Shown: positions 24,769 through 37,793 of the stretch, in pieces | How the letters are laid out: each line of letters opens with the position of its first letter | Position numbering within the stretch: position 1 is the first letter of the stretch | Assembly: GCF_022835695.1 (NCBI RefSeq) | Contig: NZ_BQUV01000005.1 | Coordinates: forward strand, 542,806 to 606,805 | Length of the DNA: 64,000 bases | Origin: Bradyrhizobium sp. Ce-3 | GTDB taxonomy: Bacteria; Pseudomonadota; Alphaproteobacteria; Rhizobiales; Xanthobacteraceae | Direction: 5' to 3' | The notes under the pieces: model-generated | Database searches by the model: none | Told to the model about the DNA's origin: nothing | Seen by the model: only the letters and a program-made list of their open reading frames with translations | Translations under genes and position numbers: made by a program

Positions 24769-25244
24769 GACAGGCTCCCGATCCGTGAAAGGCGGGAGCG
24801 CAAACGTCTCTCTGCCACCGGCGCCCGGTCGCTAGTTTGTCGGTGATCCGGATCAACGAGGGCGATCTTGGATTCGTTCCTGCAGGCTTCCGGTTGGCCG
24901 TTCACCACGGAGAAACCCCGGTAACCCTTCTGATCTGTGGATCAGGAACGGATGGGGTACCATCGAAATCTATACGCCTAGAACAGTGAATATGACCGCT
25001 CAGTAGTCCTACTGAGAACACCTGGCAACGCATGGTTGCGACACGGTTAAAGCCAAACTAGGCCACCCGAAATCTCAAAGCAGGCCACTGGGGATGGAAA
25101 CAGGCCGGCCTCCATTCGTCGAAAAGAACATATTGCGAACATAGAACAAACGTGGTACGAGGTTCCTATCAACGACGCATTCCGCCTGATCTCATCGCCT
25201 CGTTTTCCCGCTAGCGAATCCCCGCCATAAGGAGCACATCCCAA
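24769..25244. other. recA upstream region
   Basis: Nothing coding that I can support. It contains the SOS box (listed separately) and the recA promoter; the sequence becomes AT-richer from about 24960 to 25150. Confidence 0.5.
25126..25140. promoter_or_regulatory. LexA/SOS box of the alphaproteobacterial type
   Basis: GAAC (25126-25129), seven bases, GAAC (25137-25140): the known alphaproteobacterial direct-repeat SOS box GAAC-N7-GAAC. A third GAAC follows at 25144-25147. It lies about 100 bp before the recA start, so LexA control of recA is expected. Confidence 0.85.
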
Positions 25245-26333
<1,089 letters not shown>

Positions 26334-26338
26334 GCCTC

Positions 26339-26387
26339 AAGCATGATCCGGAAAAGTGCGAAGCGGTTTTCCGAAAAGATCATGCTC
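26339..26387. repeat. Palindromic repeat after recA, possible terminator
   Basis: AAGCATGATC and GATCATGCTC form the outer stem, with CGGAAAA/TTTTCCG inside and GTGCGAAGCGG as loop. A bradyrhizobial-type repeat that could also end recA transcription. Confidence 0.7.
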
Positions 26388-26491
26388 AAGCGATCAAATC
26401 ATTTCGCTGCAAGCGGGCGCTGAGGACGTTGAGTTGCCGACGTCTTCGGCGCCTGTTTGGTTTTGGTGCCGGTGTTCAGTGAGTTGAAGCG

Positions 26492-27466
26492 GTGAAGCGC
26501 CTGATCTTGGGTAATCCATCCGGTCTCGACCTGAGACGCGCAGGTCTGGGCGACGCGGTGCTTCCGCTTTCATTTCGCTTTGCCTGGGGCATGCTGCCTT
26601 CGCCACAAGAGCTGGCGGCCTATTTCGGCGTGCGAGCGGGCCAGAAGCCGGGGAATCATTGGTCGGATTGGATTTCCCCTTCCACGAAGCGCGCGACCTG
26701 GAAGGACCTCGCGTTCAACGATTATTGCCAGTCGTTCGATATTATCGAATTGTGGTTTGACCCCGATCCAAACGATCAGCTGCAGTTGATCTGGGTGCTC
26801 GACCAGTTTCATGCTCAGCCAGACATGTTAGCGAAGCTGAAATTGCGTCTCGTCAGCTTCGGTCTGCTGACGATGGACCCGGCATGGCGCGGTTGGAACG
26901 AGGTCCCGCTGGCTAACATCCGACCTGCGGATATCGAGATCGCAAGCATGTGCTGGCAGGCGTACCGGGCAACAACGCCGGAGGCGTGCTTCGGCGTAGT
27001 GCGCCGCGACCTGAGTGCGTTTCCCTTGCTGAGGCCGGCCCTGCTTGATCTGCTCTGCGAGCTGCCATGGAGCGGATCGGGACTTGGCGCGACCGAGATG
27101 CGGCTGCTTGAGTTGGTCGCTGCGGGTTTCATGGGCACCAACGCGCTGTTCTACCTTCGTGGCTTTCGCCAGTGTGGCGTCTTCAACGACATGGAGATCG
27201 GCAGGCTGCTCGAAGGGCTTGCGCATGGACCGCAGCCGGCGATCGCCGGACTCGACGATGACTTGCGTGTCATCGAACCCGGGAATGCACGGGCGCGTCT
27301 TGAGGCCTTCCAGCGAAGCCGCTTGTCGGTGACGGAGTTCGGCAAGGCCGTGCTCGCCCACAAGGCGGACTTCACCGATCACAATCCGATCAATCGCTGG
27401 TGGGGCGGCACGCATCTGACCAACGACCATCTCTGGCGCTGGAATCCGGCGCTGCGCAATACGTAG
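26492..27466 (+). CDS. Tandem paralogue 1 of an unknown family (DUF1835/DUF3658-like)
   Basis: A 324-residue soluble protein starting with GTG. N-terminal part MKRLILGNPSGLDLRRAGLG, a central LPWSGSGLGATEMRLLELVA segment, and a C-terminal NPINRWWGGTHLTNDHLWRW. The two genes that follow have the same architecture. My best guess is the DUF1835/DUF3658 family, whose role is unknown; this is from memory of similar annotation and not certain. It lies 158 bp after recA but past a repeat, so SOS co-expression is not implied. Confidence 0.65.
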   Translation: MKRLILGNPSGLDLRRAGLGDAVLPLSFRFAWGMLPSPQELAAYFGVRAGQKPGNHWSDWISPSTKRATWKDLAFNDYCQSFDIIELWFDPDPNDQLQLIWVLDQFHAQPDMLAKLKLRLVSFGLLTMDPAWRGWNEVPLANIRPADIEIASMCWQAYRATTPEACFGVVRRDLSAFPLLRPALLDLLCELPWSGSGLGATEMRLLELVAAGFMGTNALFYLRGFRQCGVFNDMEIGRLLEGLAHGPQPAIAGLDDDLRVIEPGNARARLEAFQRSRLSVTEFGKAVLAHKADFTDHNPINRWWGGTHLTNDHLWRWNPALRNT

Positions 27467-27483
27467 CGGGAGCTTCGAGCGCC

Positions 27484-28474
27484 ATGACACGTCTGATCCT
27501 GGCGACGAGCGATCTTGCGGGCACGATGCTCAGGCGGGCGGGACGGGCCGACGTCGTCATTGGACTCACGCCGCGCCTCGTTTGCGGAGCCTTGCCGTCT
27601 CAAGCCGAGCTTGCGAGCTTGCTGGAACAGCGTTCCGCGAAGCATCGCAGCCACGGTGCGCATTGGCTCGACCTCGTCCAATCGAAATACATTGCCCCAG
27701 TGGGCGACAATTCTCTCAGCCTGCTCGAATTCTGTGAGCGCTGCGATAGCATCGAGCTCTGGGCCGATCCTCGGCCGAACGATCAGCTGGTGCTGGCCTG
27801 GCTGCTCGACGTGCTCCGTCCGCACCGGCAGATCCTGTCGAGGCTCGTGATGGTGCAGACGGACGTCGAGGCTGCCGCACACGGAAGTGCAAGCTTGGCG
27901 AAGTGGCGCTTGCCGGCACTCGCAGTGAGCGATGATCGGCTGGAAGTGGCCAGTCGTGCCTGGAAATGCCTATCGCGCGCCGACGCCCGAGCCCTGTTTC
28001 GACCTTCTCATGCAGGATCTGTCGGCCATGCCGCGGCTCAGGGCGGCGCTGATTGCGCTGCTCGAGGAGCTTCCCGGTCGAGACACCGGCCTCGGTGCGT
28101 CCGAACTGTGGATGCTGGATCTCGTCGCCGACGGCGCGACAGGGCCACAATTCCTCTCAAGCGAGCTGAACAGGGAACGCGGTGTGTTCGATTTTCGGGA
28201 AGCGGAGCTGATGCCGGACCGGCTGGCTTATTGTCCATCGCCGGTCCTGGCCGGATTCCCCGCCGAGATCGAGGGGCCAGACGATCTGAAGGCCAGACAA
28301 GAACGGCTGCTGCACAGCCGGCTGTCGCTCACCGATTTCGGCCGGGAGGTGTCGGATCGCGAGCTCGACTTCAGCCGGTACAATCCGATCCATCGCTGGT
28401 GGGCCGGCACCGAGCTGACCAATGACCGGCTGTGGCGCTGGGACACCGAGAGCCGTACCCTGGTCGCTCCATAA
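27484..28474 (+). pseudogene. Tandem paralogue 2, frameshifted
   Basis: Reads as a full-length paralogue only if a frameshift is allowed. Frame one runs from MTRLILATSDLAGTMLRRAG to EVASRAWK; from there the family sequence continues in another frame as AYRAPTPEPCFDLLMQDLSA to DTESRTLVAP. The change is in TGGAAATGCC near 27961-27970: removing one A restores the reading frame (TGG AAT GCC TAT) and agrees with both paralogues. It may be a true pseudogene, a sequencing error in the A run, or, less likely, ribosomal frameshifting. 17 bp after copy 1. Confidence 0.7.
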
Positions 28475-28545
28475 GTTCATTCATTAGGTCGCCGCCACAG
28501 ACCCGCTAAGTTGGACCAATTCCATTGACCCCGGAATAAAAGTTT

Positions 28546-29544
28546 ATGACCCGGCTTGTCCTCACATTCACTGACAGCGGCGCTGGCGGACTGAAGGCGG
28601 CACGGCTCGCCGATTGCGTGATTGGCGTCGAGCTGCGGTTTGTGTGTGGAAAACTACCGGCGGCAAGCCAACTGGACGCTTTGCTCTCGCCGCGCGCGGC
28701 GCCACGCCGTACTGGGGCCCACTGGCTGGATAGTCTCTCCGGCGGATTGCTCGCGGACACGCATCGTCAGGGTCTTGGGTTGATCGAATTCTGCGAACGC
28801 TTCGACGCCGTCGATCTTTGGGTCGATCCCGATCCCAACTCGCAACTGCAATTAGTCTGGCTGCTGGACTACCTGCACCCGCACGTGGGCGTGACCTCCA
28901 GACTTGCGATACTGCAGATGGATCAGGCCATCGGGGAGCAACAGCCGACCGAATTGGCCGCCCGGCAGCCGCGCCTCGCGCCCATCTATGGCGATCATCT
29001 CGAAACCGCGCGCGACGCGTGGACCGCCTGGCGCGCGTCAACGCCGGAAAGCTGGTTCAAGCTGTTGAGGCGGGATCTGGGCGCGCTTCCGCAACTACGG
29101 AATACAGTCGTCGCGCTGCTGGAAGAACTCCCGTCACGTAGCTCCGGGCTTGGCGCAACGGAAACGCGGATGCTGGAGCTGCTGTCAGCGGGACATGTCC
29201 ATCCGTACGATCTGTTCCCCGGGCACGATAAACTCAACGAGCGGAAGACGTTTGGCTATTGGGAGATCGGATCGTTGCTGGATGGACTGGCTCGTTGTCA
29301 GGCGCCTGCCATCTCTGGCCTCGACGAGGGGCCGTTCGACCTCGACATGCACGAAGATCGCGACCGTCACCAACGCTACAAGCGCGGCCGGCTCGCGCTG
29401 ACTGAGCTCGGCCAGGCGATTGTAGCGGGCGCCGCCGACTTCAGCCAATACAACGCGGTCCATCGCTGGTGGGGCGGCACCGAATTGACCAATGACCGGC
29501 TGTGGCGCTGGGATGCCGAGAGCCGTACCCTGGTTGCTCCGTAA
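28546..29544 (+). CDS. Tandem paralogue 3 of the same unknown family
   Basis: A 332-residue intact member: MTRLVLTFTDSGAGGLKAAR, RFVCGKLPAASQLDALL, a central SSGLGATETRMLELLSAGH, and a C terminus HRWWGGTELTNDRLWRWDAE. Its last 90 bases are nearly identical to those of copy 2, while the rest is well diverged, which suggests local gene conversion. Family function unknown (DUF1835/DUF3658-like, tentative). Convergent with the thioesterase gene. Confidence 0.7.
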   Translation: MTRLVLTFTDSGAGGLKAARLADCVIGVELRFVCGKLPAASQLDALLSPRAAPRRTGAHWLDSLSGGLLADTHRQGLGLIEFCERFDAVDLWVDPDPNSQLQLVWLLDYLHPHVGVTSRLAILQMDQAIGEQQPTELAARQPRLAPIYGDHLETARDAWTAWRASTPESWFKLLRRDLGALPQLRNTVVALLEELPSRSSGLGATETRMLELLSAGHVHPYDLFPGHDKLNERKTFGYWEIGSLLDGLARCQAPAISGLDEGPFDLDMHEDRDRHQRYKRGRLALTELGQAIVAGAADFSQYNAVHRWWGGTELTNDRLWRWDAESRTLVAP

Positions 29545-29583
29545 GGCTTGTTCGTGCGACGCCGGCAGGCGCCGCTTGCATTC

Positions 29584-30015
29584 CTACGCCAGCGCCTTTT
29601 CCCGGTTTGCGATCAACGTCCGCAGATCCTCGGTCACGGCGACCGACTGATGTGTCTGCTGATCGGTAGCGACCCAGATGATCTCGCCGGTGGCACGAAG
29701 GTCGTCGGAGCCCTTGGCGAAGATCGCGAGCGCAAGGTTGATCGAGGAGCGGCCGATCCGCGCCACCCGCACGCAGACCTCGATGTCCTCGTCGAACCGG
29801 ATCGGCGCCTTGTATTCGACCACCGATTTCACGGTGTGGAAGTCGATGCCGGTCCGCGCCACCTCGCCGAGATAGTCGTAGCCGAGCGCACGGAAGTACT
29901 CGGTGATCGCGGTGTCGAAATAGGTCAGATAGTGGGCGTTGAACACCACCGCTTGCGCGTCGACCTCGGAATAGCGGACGCGAAACGGGAAATGAAACCA
30001 GAATTCCTCGCGCAT
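29584..30015 (-). CDS. YbgC/FadM-type acyl-CoA thioesterase
   Basis: A 143-residue 4HBT hotdog protein. The active-site region VRYSEVDAQAVVFNAHYLTY (near residues 13-32, with the catalytic-type Asp19 in EVDAQAVVF) and YKAPIRFDEDIEV match the family. It hydrolyses acyl-CoA thioesters; the chain length is unknown. Same strand as gcvP, but separated from it by a hairpin, so probably its own unit. Confidence 0.8.
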   Translation of the reverse strand: MREEFWFHFPFRVRYSEVDAQAVVFNAHYLTYFDTAITEYFRALGYDYLGEVARTGIDFHTVKSVVEYKAPIRFDEDIEVCVRVARIGRSSINLALAIFAKGSDDLRATGEIIWVATDQQTHQSVAVTEDLRTLIANREKALA

Positions 30016-30061
30016 CTTTCCTCCTGCCGCAGGCGTATTGGCGAGCCTGACAATAGCAGAC

Positions 30062-30098
30062 CGTAGGATGGGTATCGCTGCGCTCCACCCATCCTACG
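30062..30098 (-). terminator. Perfect hairpin after gcvP
   Basis: CGTAGGATGGGT (30062-30073) and ACCCATCCTACG (30087-30098) are perfect 12-bp arms with a 13-base loop, 10 bp past the gcvP stop. It may end the gcv operon. There is no T run, and similar hairpins occur elsewhere in bradyrhizobia as dispersed repeats. Confidence 0.6.
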
Positions 30099-30107
30099 AG
30101 AGCCGCG

Positions 30108-32981
30108 TTACTCCGCCGCTTGCGCGTAATCCTCGATCGGCGGGCACGAGCACACCAGGTTGCGGTCGCCGTAGACATTGTCGACGCGGCCGACCGGGCT
30201 CCAGTATTTGTCGGACCGTGACACGCCGGCCGGGAAGCAGCCCTCGGCGCGGGTGTAGGCCCGGTTCCAGGCATCGTCGGCGATGTCGTGGACGGTGTGC
30301 GGCGCGTGGCGCAGCGGCGAGGCCTCGATCGTCCAGCGGCCGTTCTCGACCTCTGCGATCTCGCCCCGGATCGCGATCATCGCGTCGCAGAAGCGGTCGA
30401 TCTCGAACTTCGATTCCGATTCCGTCGGCTCGATCATCAGCGTGCCCGCCACCGGGAAGCTCATGGTCGGCGCGTGGAAGCCGTAGTCGATCAAGCGTTT
30501 CGCGATATCGTCCACGGTGACGCCACTGGTCGTCTTCAGCGCCCGCGGGTCGACGATGCATTCATGCGCGACACGGCCCCGCTCGTTGCGATACAGCACC
30601 GGGAAGTGCGGCTGCAACCGTGCGGCGATGTAGTTGGCATTGAGGATCGCCACTTCAGTGGCGCGCGTCAGGCCTTCGCCGCCCATCATCAGAATGTAGA
30701 TATAGGAGATGGTCAGGATCGATGCCGAGCCGAACGGCGCGGCCGACACCGGGCCGATGGCGTGCGCCGTCGCACCGTCGGTTGCGGGATGACCCGGGAG
30801 ATAGGGCGCAAGATGCGCCTTGACGCCGATCGGGCCCATGCCGGGGCCGCCGCCGCCATGCGGGATGCAGAAGGTCTTGTGCAGATTGAGATGGCTGACA
30901 TCGGCGCCGTAGTCGCCGGGCCGCGACAGCCCGACCTGCGCGTTCATGTTGGCGCCGTCGAGATAGACCTGTCCGCCATGGGCGTGCACGATGTCGCAGA
31001 TCTCGCTGATATGCTCCTCGAACACGCCGTGGGTCGACGGATAGGTGATCATTACCGCGGCGAGATTTTGCGAATGCTTCTCCGCCTTGGCACGGAGATC
31101 ACTGACGTCGACGTCGCCGCGCGCGTCGCACGCCACCACCACGACGTCCATGCCGACCATCGCAGCCGAGGCCGGATTGGTGCCGTGCGCGGAGGAGGGG
31201 ATCAGGCACACCTTGCGGTGCGGCTCGCCGCGCGCGAGGTGATAGCCCCGGATCGCAAGCAGCCCGGCATATTCGCCCTGCGCGCCGGAATTCGGCTGCA
31301 GCGACACCGCGTCATAGCCGGTAATGTCGCACAGCCACTGCTCCAGCCGCTTGAACAGCGCGTGATAGCCCTTGGCCTGATCCGTGGGCGCGAACGGATG
31401 CAGATTGCCGAACGCCGGCCAGGTCAGCGGGATCATCTCGGTGGTTGCGTTGAGCTTCATGGTGCAGGAGCCGAGCGGGATCATCGCACGGTCGAGCGCG
31501 AGGTCGCGATCACTGAGCTTGCGCATGTAGCGCAAGAGTTCGGTCTCCGAGCGGTGGGTGTTGAACACCGGATGGGTGAGGAAGGCGCTGCTGCGCCGCA
31601 GCTCCTTCGGCAGCGCCTCGCGCGCGGCCGCCTCGATCTCGGCAAAGCTGAGCTTGCCGCCGAACACGCGCCACACCGCCTCGACGGTCTCCGGCGTCGT
31701 GGTCTCGTCGAGCGCGATGCCGAGCGTGGTTGCGCCGATGCGCAGGTTGATCCGCTCCGCCTGCGCGCGGGTGACGAGCTCGATCTGCTTCGCGCCTGCC
31801 TCGACGGTCACGGTGTCGAAGAAGGCCTCGCTGGTCGGGGTAAAGCCGAGCTTGCGCAGGCCGGCTGCGAGCACGGTGGCGCGGCGATGCACGCTGCGCG
31901 CGATGTGGGTCAGGCCCTCGGGGCCGTGATAGACCGCATACATCGAGGCGATCACGGCGAGCAGCACCTGCGCGGTGCAGATGTTGGAGGTGGCCTTCTC
32001 GCGGCGGATATGCTGCTCGCGGGTCTGCAGCGCGAGGCGATAGGCCGGTGCGCCACGCGAATCCACGGAAAGCCCGACGATGCGGCCGGGCAGCGAGCGC
32101 TTCAGTGTGTCGCGCACCGCCATGTAGGCGGCGTGCGGTCCGCCATAACCCATCGGCACGCCGAACCGCTGCGCCGAACCGATCGCGATGTCGGCGCCGA
32201 GCTCGCCGGGCGAGGTCAGCAGCGTCAGCGACAGCAGGTCCGCGGCCACGATCGCCAGCGCGCCCTTGGCGCGCAGCGCTGCGATTGCCGGCCGGAGGTC
32301 GCGCACCGCGCCCGTGGTGCCGGGATATTGCAACAGCGCGCCGAGCACGTCGGCCTTGTCGAGCTCGGTCAGGGGATCGCCGACGACGAGGGCCCAGCCC
32401 AAGGGTGCAGCGCGCGTGCGCATCACCGCCAGCGTCTGCGGATGAACCTCCTTGTCGACGAAGAACACCTTCGCCTTGACCTGCGAATGGCGCTCGGCGA
32501 GCGCCATCGCTTCCGCTGCCGCGGTTGCCTCGTCGAGCAGCGAGGCGTTGGCGACGTCGAGCCCTGTGAGGTCGCAGATCATGGTCTGGAAGTTGAACAG
32601 GGCTTCGAGCCGGCCCTGGCTGATCTCCGGCTGGTACGGCGTATAGGCGGTGTACCAGGCCGGGTTCTCCAGGATGTTGCGCTGGATCACCGCGGGCAGG
32701 ATGGTGCCGGAATAGCCCTGGCCGATTAGCGAGGTGAACACCTGGTTCTGCGCGGCGAGCTCGCTCATATGTGCGAGCGTCTCGGTTTCGCTCAGCGCCC
32801 GGCCGAGATCGAGCGGCGCCTTCTGGCGGATCGACGCCGGCAGCGTCTCGTTCATCAGCGCCTGCAGGCTGGTGGCGCCGACCGTTTCCAGCATCGCGTT
32901 GACGTCGCGCGGCGACGGTCCGATGTGGCGGCGGACGAAATCGGTGGCGGCTTCGTTGATCGGCTTGAAGGGCGCGTTCAT
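30108..32981 (-). CDS. gcvP: Glycine dehydrogenase (decarboxylating), P protein
   Basis: A 957-residue single-chain P protein. AGAGGACC before the ATG at 32981 sets the start. The N-terminal half ([20 protein letters not shown]) and C-terminal half are the two homologous domains; the PLP lysine is in [20 protein letters not shown]. It decarboxylates glycine and loads the aminomethyl group on GcvH. Last gene of gcvT-gcvH-gcvP. A palindromic repeat (33004-33104) lies between it and gcvH. Confidence 0.97.
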   Translation of the reverse strand: MNAPFKPINEAATDFVRRHIGPSPRDVNAMLETVGATSLQALMNETLPASIRQKAPLDLGRALSETETLAHMSELAAQNQVFTSLIGQGYSGTILPAVIQRNILENPAWYTAYTPYQPEISQGRLEALFNFQTMICDLTGLDVANASLLDEATAAAEAMALAERHSQVKAKVFFVDKEVHPQTLAVMRTRAAPLGWALVVGDPLTELDKADVLGALLQYPGTTGAVRDLRPAIAALRAKGALAIVAADLLSLTLLTSPGELGADIAIGSAQRFGVPMGYGGPHAAYMAVRDTLKRSLPGRIVGLSVDSRGAPAYRLALQTREQHIRREKATSNICTAQVLLAVIASMYAVYHGPEGLTHIARSVHRRATVLAAGLRKLGFTPTSEAFFDTVTVEAGAKQIELVTRAQAERINLRIGATTLGIALDETTTPETVEAVWRVFGGKLSFAEIEAAAREALPKELRRSSAFLTHPVFNTHRSETELLRYMRKLSDRDLALDRAMIPLGSCTMKLNATTEMIPLTWPAFGNLHPFAPTDQAKGYHALFKRLEQWLCDITGYDAVSLQPNSGAQGEYAGLLAIRGYHLARGEPHRKVCLIPSSAHGTNPASAAMVGMDVVVVACDARGDVDVSDLRAKAEKHSQNLAAVMITYPSTHGVFEEHISEICDIVHAHGGQVYLDGANMNAQVGLSRPGDYGADVSHLNLHKTFCIPHGGGGPGMGPIGVKAHLAPYLPGHPATDGATAHAIGPVSAAPFGSASILTISYIYILMMGGEGLTRATEVAILNANYIAARLQPHFPVLYRNERGRVAHECIVDPRALKTTSGVTVDDIAKRLIDYGFHAPTMSFPVAGTLMIEPTESESKFEIDRFCDAMIAIRGEIAEVENGRWTIEASPLRHAPHTVHDIADDAWNRAYTRAEGCFPAGVSRSDKYWSPVGRVDNVYGDRNLVCSCPPIEDYAQAAE

Positions 32982-33003
32982 GGCGTGGTCCTCTTTATTC
33001 GCC

Positions 33004-33104
33004 GTCATACCCCGCGAAAGCGGGGTATCCAGTGCGCTGGGACATCAGCGATTGAGCTGAAGGCCCGCGGCGTACTGGATCGCCCGGTCAAGCCGGGCGA
33101 TGAC
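33004..33104. repeat. Palindromic repeat inside the gcv operon
   Basis: GTCATACCCCGCGAAAGCGG with its own stem, then GTATCCAGT, and on the other side ACTGGATCGCCCGGTCAAGC with a second stem, ending GGGCGATGAC. The two halves are inverted relative to each other. It sits in the gcvH-gcvP gap, 22 bp before the gcvP start, so it becomes part of the operon transcript. Confidence 0.8.
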
Positions 33105-33137
33105 AGTGAGTGTATGGTCGCAATCTGCTTCATTCGC

Positions 33138-33503
33138 TCAGGCGGTGTGCGCGGCGTAGGCGGCTTCGTCCATCAGGCCGCCGAGCTCGCCCTTGTCGGC
33201 AATCCTGAGCTTGAAGAACCAGGCCTTGCCGCCTGCATCCGAATTGACCAGCGCGGGCTCGGCGGCGAGCGCCTCGTTGACCTCGACCACCTCGCCGGTG
33301 ATCGGCGCGTAGACGTCGGAGGCGGCCTTGACGGATTCGACGACGGCTGCGGCCTCGGCCTTCTTCAGGCTGCGGCCGACCTTGGGCAGTTCGACGAACA
33401 CGACGTCGCCGAGCTGCGACTGCGCATAGTCGGTGATCCCGATCGTGGCGACGTCGCCCTCGATACGGAGCCATTCGTGGTCGGACGTGTACAGCGTCGT
33501 CAT
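33138..33503 (-). CDS. gcvH: Glycine cleavage system H protein
   Basis: A 121-residue lipoyl carrier. The lipoylated lysine is Lys59 in [15 protein letters not shown], and the flanking beta-hairpin ([20 protein letters not shown]) is standard. It shuttles the aminomethyl group between GcvP and GcvT. 18 bp after gcvT on the minus strand. Confidence 0.96.
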   Translation of the reverse strand: MTTLYTSDHEWLRIEGDVATIGITDYAQSQLGDVVFVELPKVGRSLKKAEAAAVVESVKAASDVYAPITGEVVEVNEALAAEPALVNSDAGGKAWFFKLRIADKGELGGLMDEAAYAAHTA

Positions 33504-33522
33504 GGGATCGATCCTTCAGCGT

Positions 33523-34671
33523 TTAGCGTTTGTAGGTATTGGGGACGAAGGGCGTGGCGGCGACCTTGAGCGGCAGCCGCTGGCCGCGCACTTCGGCGAA
33601 AACGGTGGTGCCGACCGCCGAAAGCGCGGTGGGCAGATAGCCCATCGCAACCGGTGCATTGAGGCTCGGGCCGAAGCCGCCCGAGGTGACCTTGCCGATT
33701 GGTTCGGCCGAAGTGGCATCTGCGAACAGAGCGGCGCCCTCGCGCACCGGCGCGCGGCCATCGGGCCTTAAACCCACGCGGCGGCGGGTGGCACCGTCAG
33801 CGAATTGCGCGAGAACCTTGTCGGCGCCAGGGAAACCGCCGGCGCGGGCGCCGCCGCCGCGGCGAACCTTCTGCACCGACCATTCCAGCGCGCCCTCGAC
33901 CGGGGTGGTCGTGGTGTCGATATCGTGGCCGTAGAGGCAAAGCCCGGCCTCGAGCCGCAGGCTGTCGCGCGCGCCGAGCCCGATCGGCAGCACGTCGGGA
34001 TTGTCCAGCAGCGCCGTGACCAGGGCTTCCGCCTTGCCCGCGGGCACGGAGATCTCGAAGCCGTCCTCGCCGGTGTAGCCGGAGCGCGAGACGAAGCAGT
34101 CGATGTCGGCGACGCGGCGCGGGCCGGCGTCCATGAATTTCATCGAACCGGCATCTGCACACAATTTCGCCAGCGCCTGCTCGGCTTTCGGCCCTTGCAA
34201 TGCGATCAGCGCGCGGTCGGCCAGCGGGATGATCTCGCAGCTGTCGGAGAGATTCGCGCGCAGATGCGCCTCGTCCTCGGCCTTGCAGGCGGCGTTGACC
34301 ACCAGGAACAAATGATCGCCGAAATTCGCCACCATCAGGTCGTCGAGCAGGCCGCCGTCGCTGTTGGTGAATTGCGCATAGCGCTGCCGCCCCGGTGCAA
34401 TGCCGACGATGTCCTGCGGCATCAGCTTTTCCAGCGCGAGCGCCGCGTCGCCGACCTTGCCTGATTTGGCCCTCAGCACGAGCTGTCCCATGTGGGACAC
34501 GTCGAACAGGCCCGCGCTGCCGCGGGTGTGCAGATGCTCCTTCAGCACGCCGGCGGTGTATTGCACCGGCATGTCGTAGCCGGCGAACGGCACCATCTTG
34601 GCGCCACGCGCCAGGTGCAGCGCGTGCAACGGGGTCTGTTTCAGCTGGGAGGTTTCGTGCGCAAGCATCAC
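33523..34671 (-). CDS. gcvT: Aminomethyltransferase, glycine cleavage T protein
   Basis: A 382-residue T protein: PLHALHLARGAKMVPFAGYD at the N terminus, GLFDVSHMGQ, the SRSGYTGEDGFEISVP segment and ARDSLRLEAGLCLYGHD are all conserved. It releases ammonia and forms methylene-tetrahydrofolate from the aminomethyl-H protein. First gene of the operon, directly behind a tandem glycine riboswitch. Met2 is an equally possible start. Confidence 0.96.
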   Translation of the reverse strand: MMLAHETSQLKQTPLHALHLARGAKMVPFAGYDMPVQYTAGVLKEHLHTRGSAGLFDVSHMGQLVLRAKSGKVGDAALALEKLMPQDIVGIAPGRQRYAQFTNSDGGLLDDLMVANFGDHLFLVVNAACKAEDEAHLRANLSDSCEIIPLADRALIALQGPKAEQALAKLCADAGSMKFMDAGPRRVADIDCFVSRSGYTGEDGFEISVPAGKAEALVTALLDNPDVLPIGLGARDSLRLEAGLCLYGHDIDTTTTPVEGALEWSVQKVRRGGGARAGGFPGADKVLAQFADGATRRRVGLRPDGRAPVREGAALFADATSAEPIGKVTSGGFGPSLNAPVAMGYLPTALSAVGTTVFAEVRGQRLPLKVAATPFVPNTYKR

Positions 34672-34729
34672 AGGGCCCTCGCGGTTCCCGCGGGGACCTA
34701 TTTCCCCTTGAGAAACCTGCAGAAAGCCC

Positions 34730-34898
34730 CATCTGTCGCTGTGCCTGAGAGTATTATCCCGTCGGCGGACGCATCGGGGAGAACCCCAGCGCCTCTTTCC
34801 AGATGTCAGACGTCACGCGGTCCTTTTGCCTGAGAGTTTCCGGGGCGGTTGCTCCTTCGGCGCCGGCCCAAAGCGGGCCGGTCTCTCCCGACGTGACG
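34730..34898 (-). promoter_or_regulatory. Tandem glycine riboswitch
   Basis: Two aptamers on the minus strand. Aptamer 1 (34811-34898) is closed by CGTCACG/CGTGACG and contains the glycine-riboswitch core GGAAACTCTCAGGCAAAAGG. Aptamer 2 (34730-34805) is closed by CATCTG/CAGATG and contains ACTCTCAGGCACAGCGACAG. The linker is only about 5 bases, as usual. The gcvT start is 58 bp downstream. The expected effect is to turn on gcvTHP when glycine is high. Confidence 0.92.
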
Positions 34899-35103
34899 GG
34901 GTAACAGGTAGGTAGAAAACACGGCGCCACCAGGACTGTCAACGCAGCTCTCGCTGCTATCCAATGGGCTTTGTGCTGCCGCGGCAAGCCCATGATCTGC
35001 CTGCACAGTTTCTGGACACCGCAGCTGGCAATGTCTAAAAGCGTTCGGCCGGAAAATGACGCCTTTTTGCGGCTGGCCGGCCCCTTTTTCCGATTGGATG
35101 AAC

Positions 35104-37779
<2,676 letters not shown>

Positions 37780-37793
37780 CGGAGAGGCTGATC

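Noticed and set aside
24508-24846. A 112-codon ORF on the plus strand
   Set aside because: The opposite strand holds the 50-residue CxxC protein with a good ribosome site. The plus-strand product has no domain.
30288-32729. An 813-codon open frame on the plus strand opposite gcvP
   Set aside because: Antisense shadow of gcvP; arginine- and histidine-rich composition and no recognisable domain.
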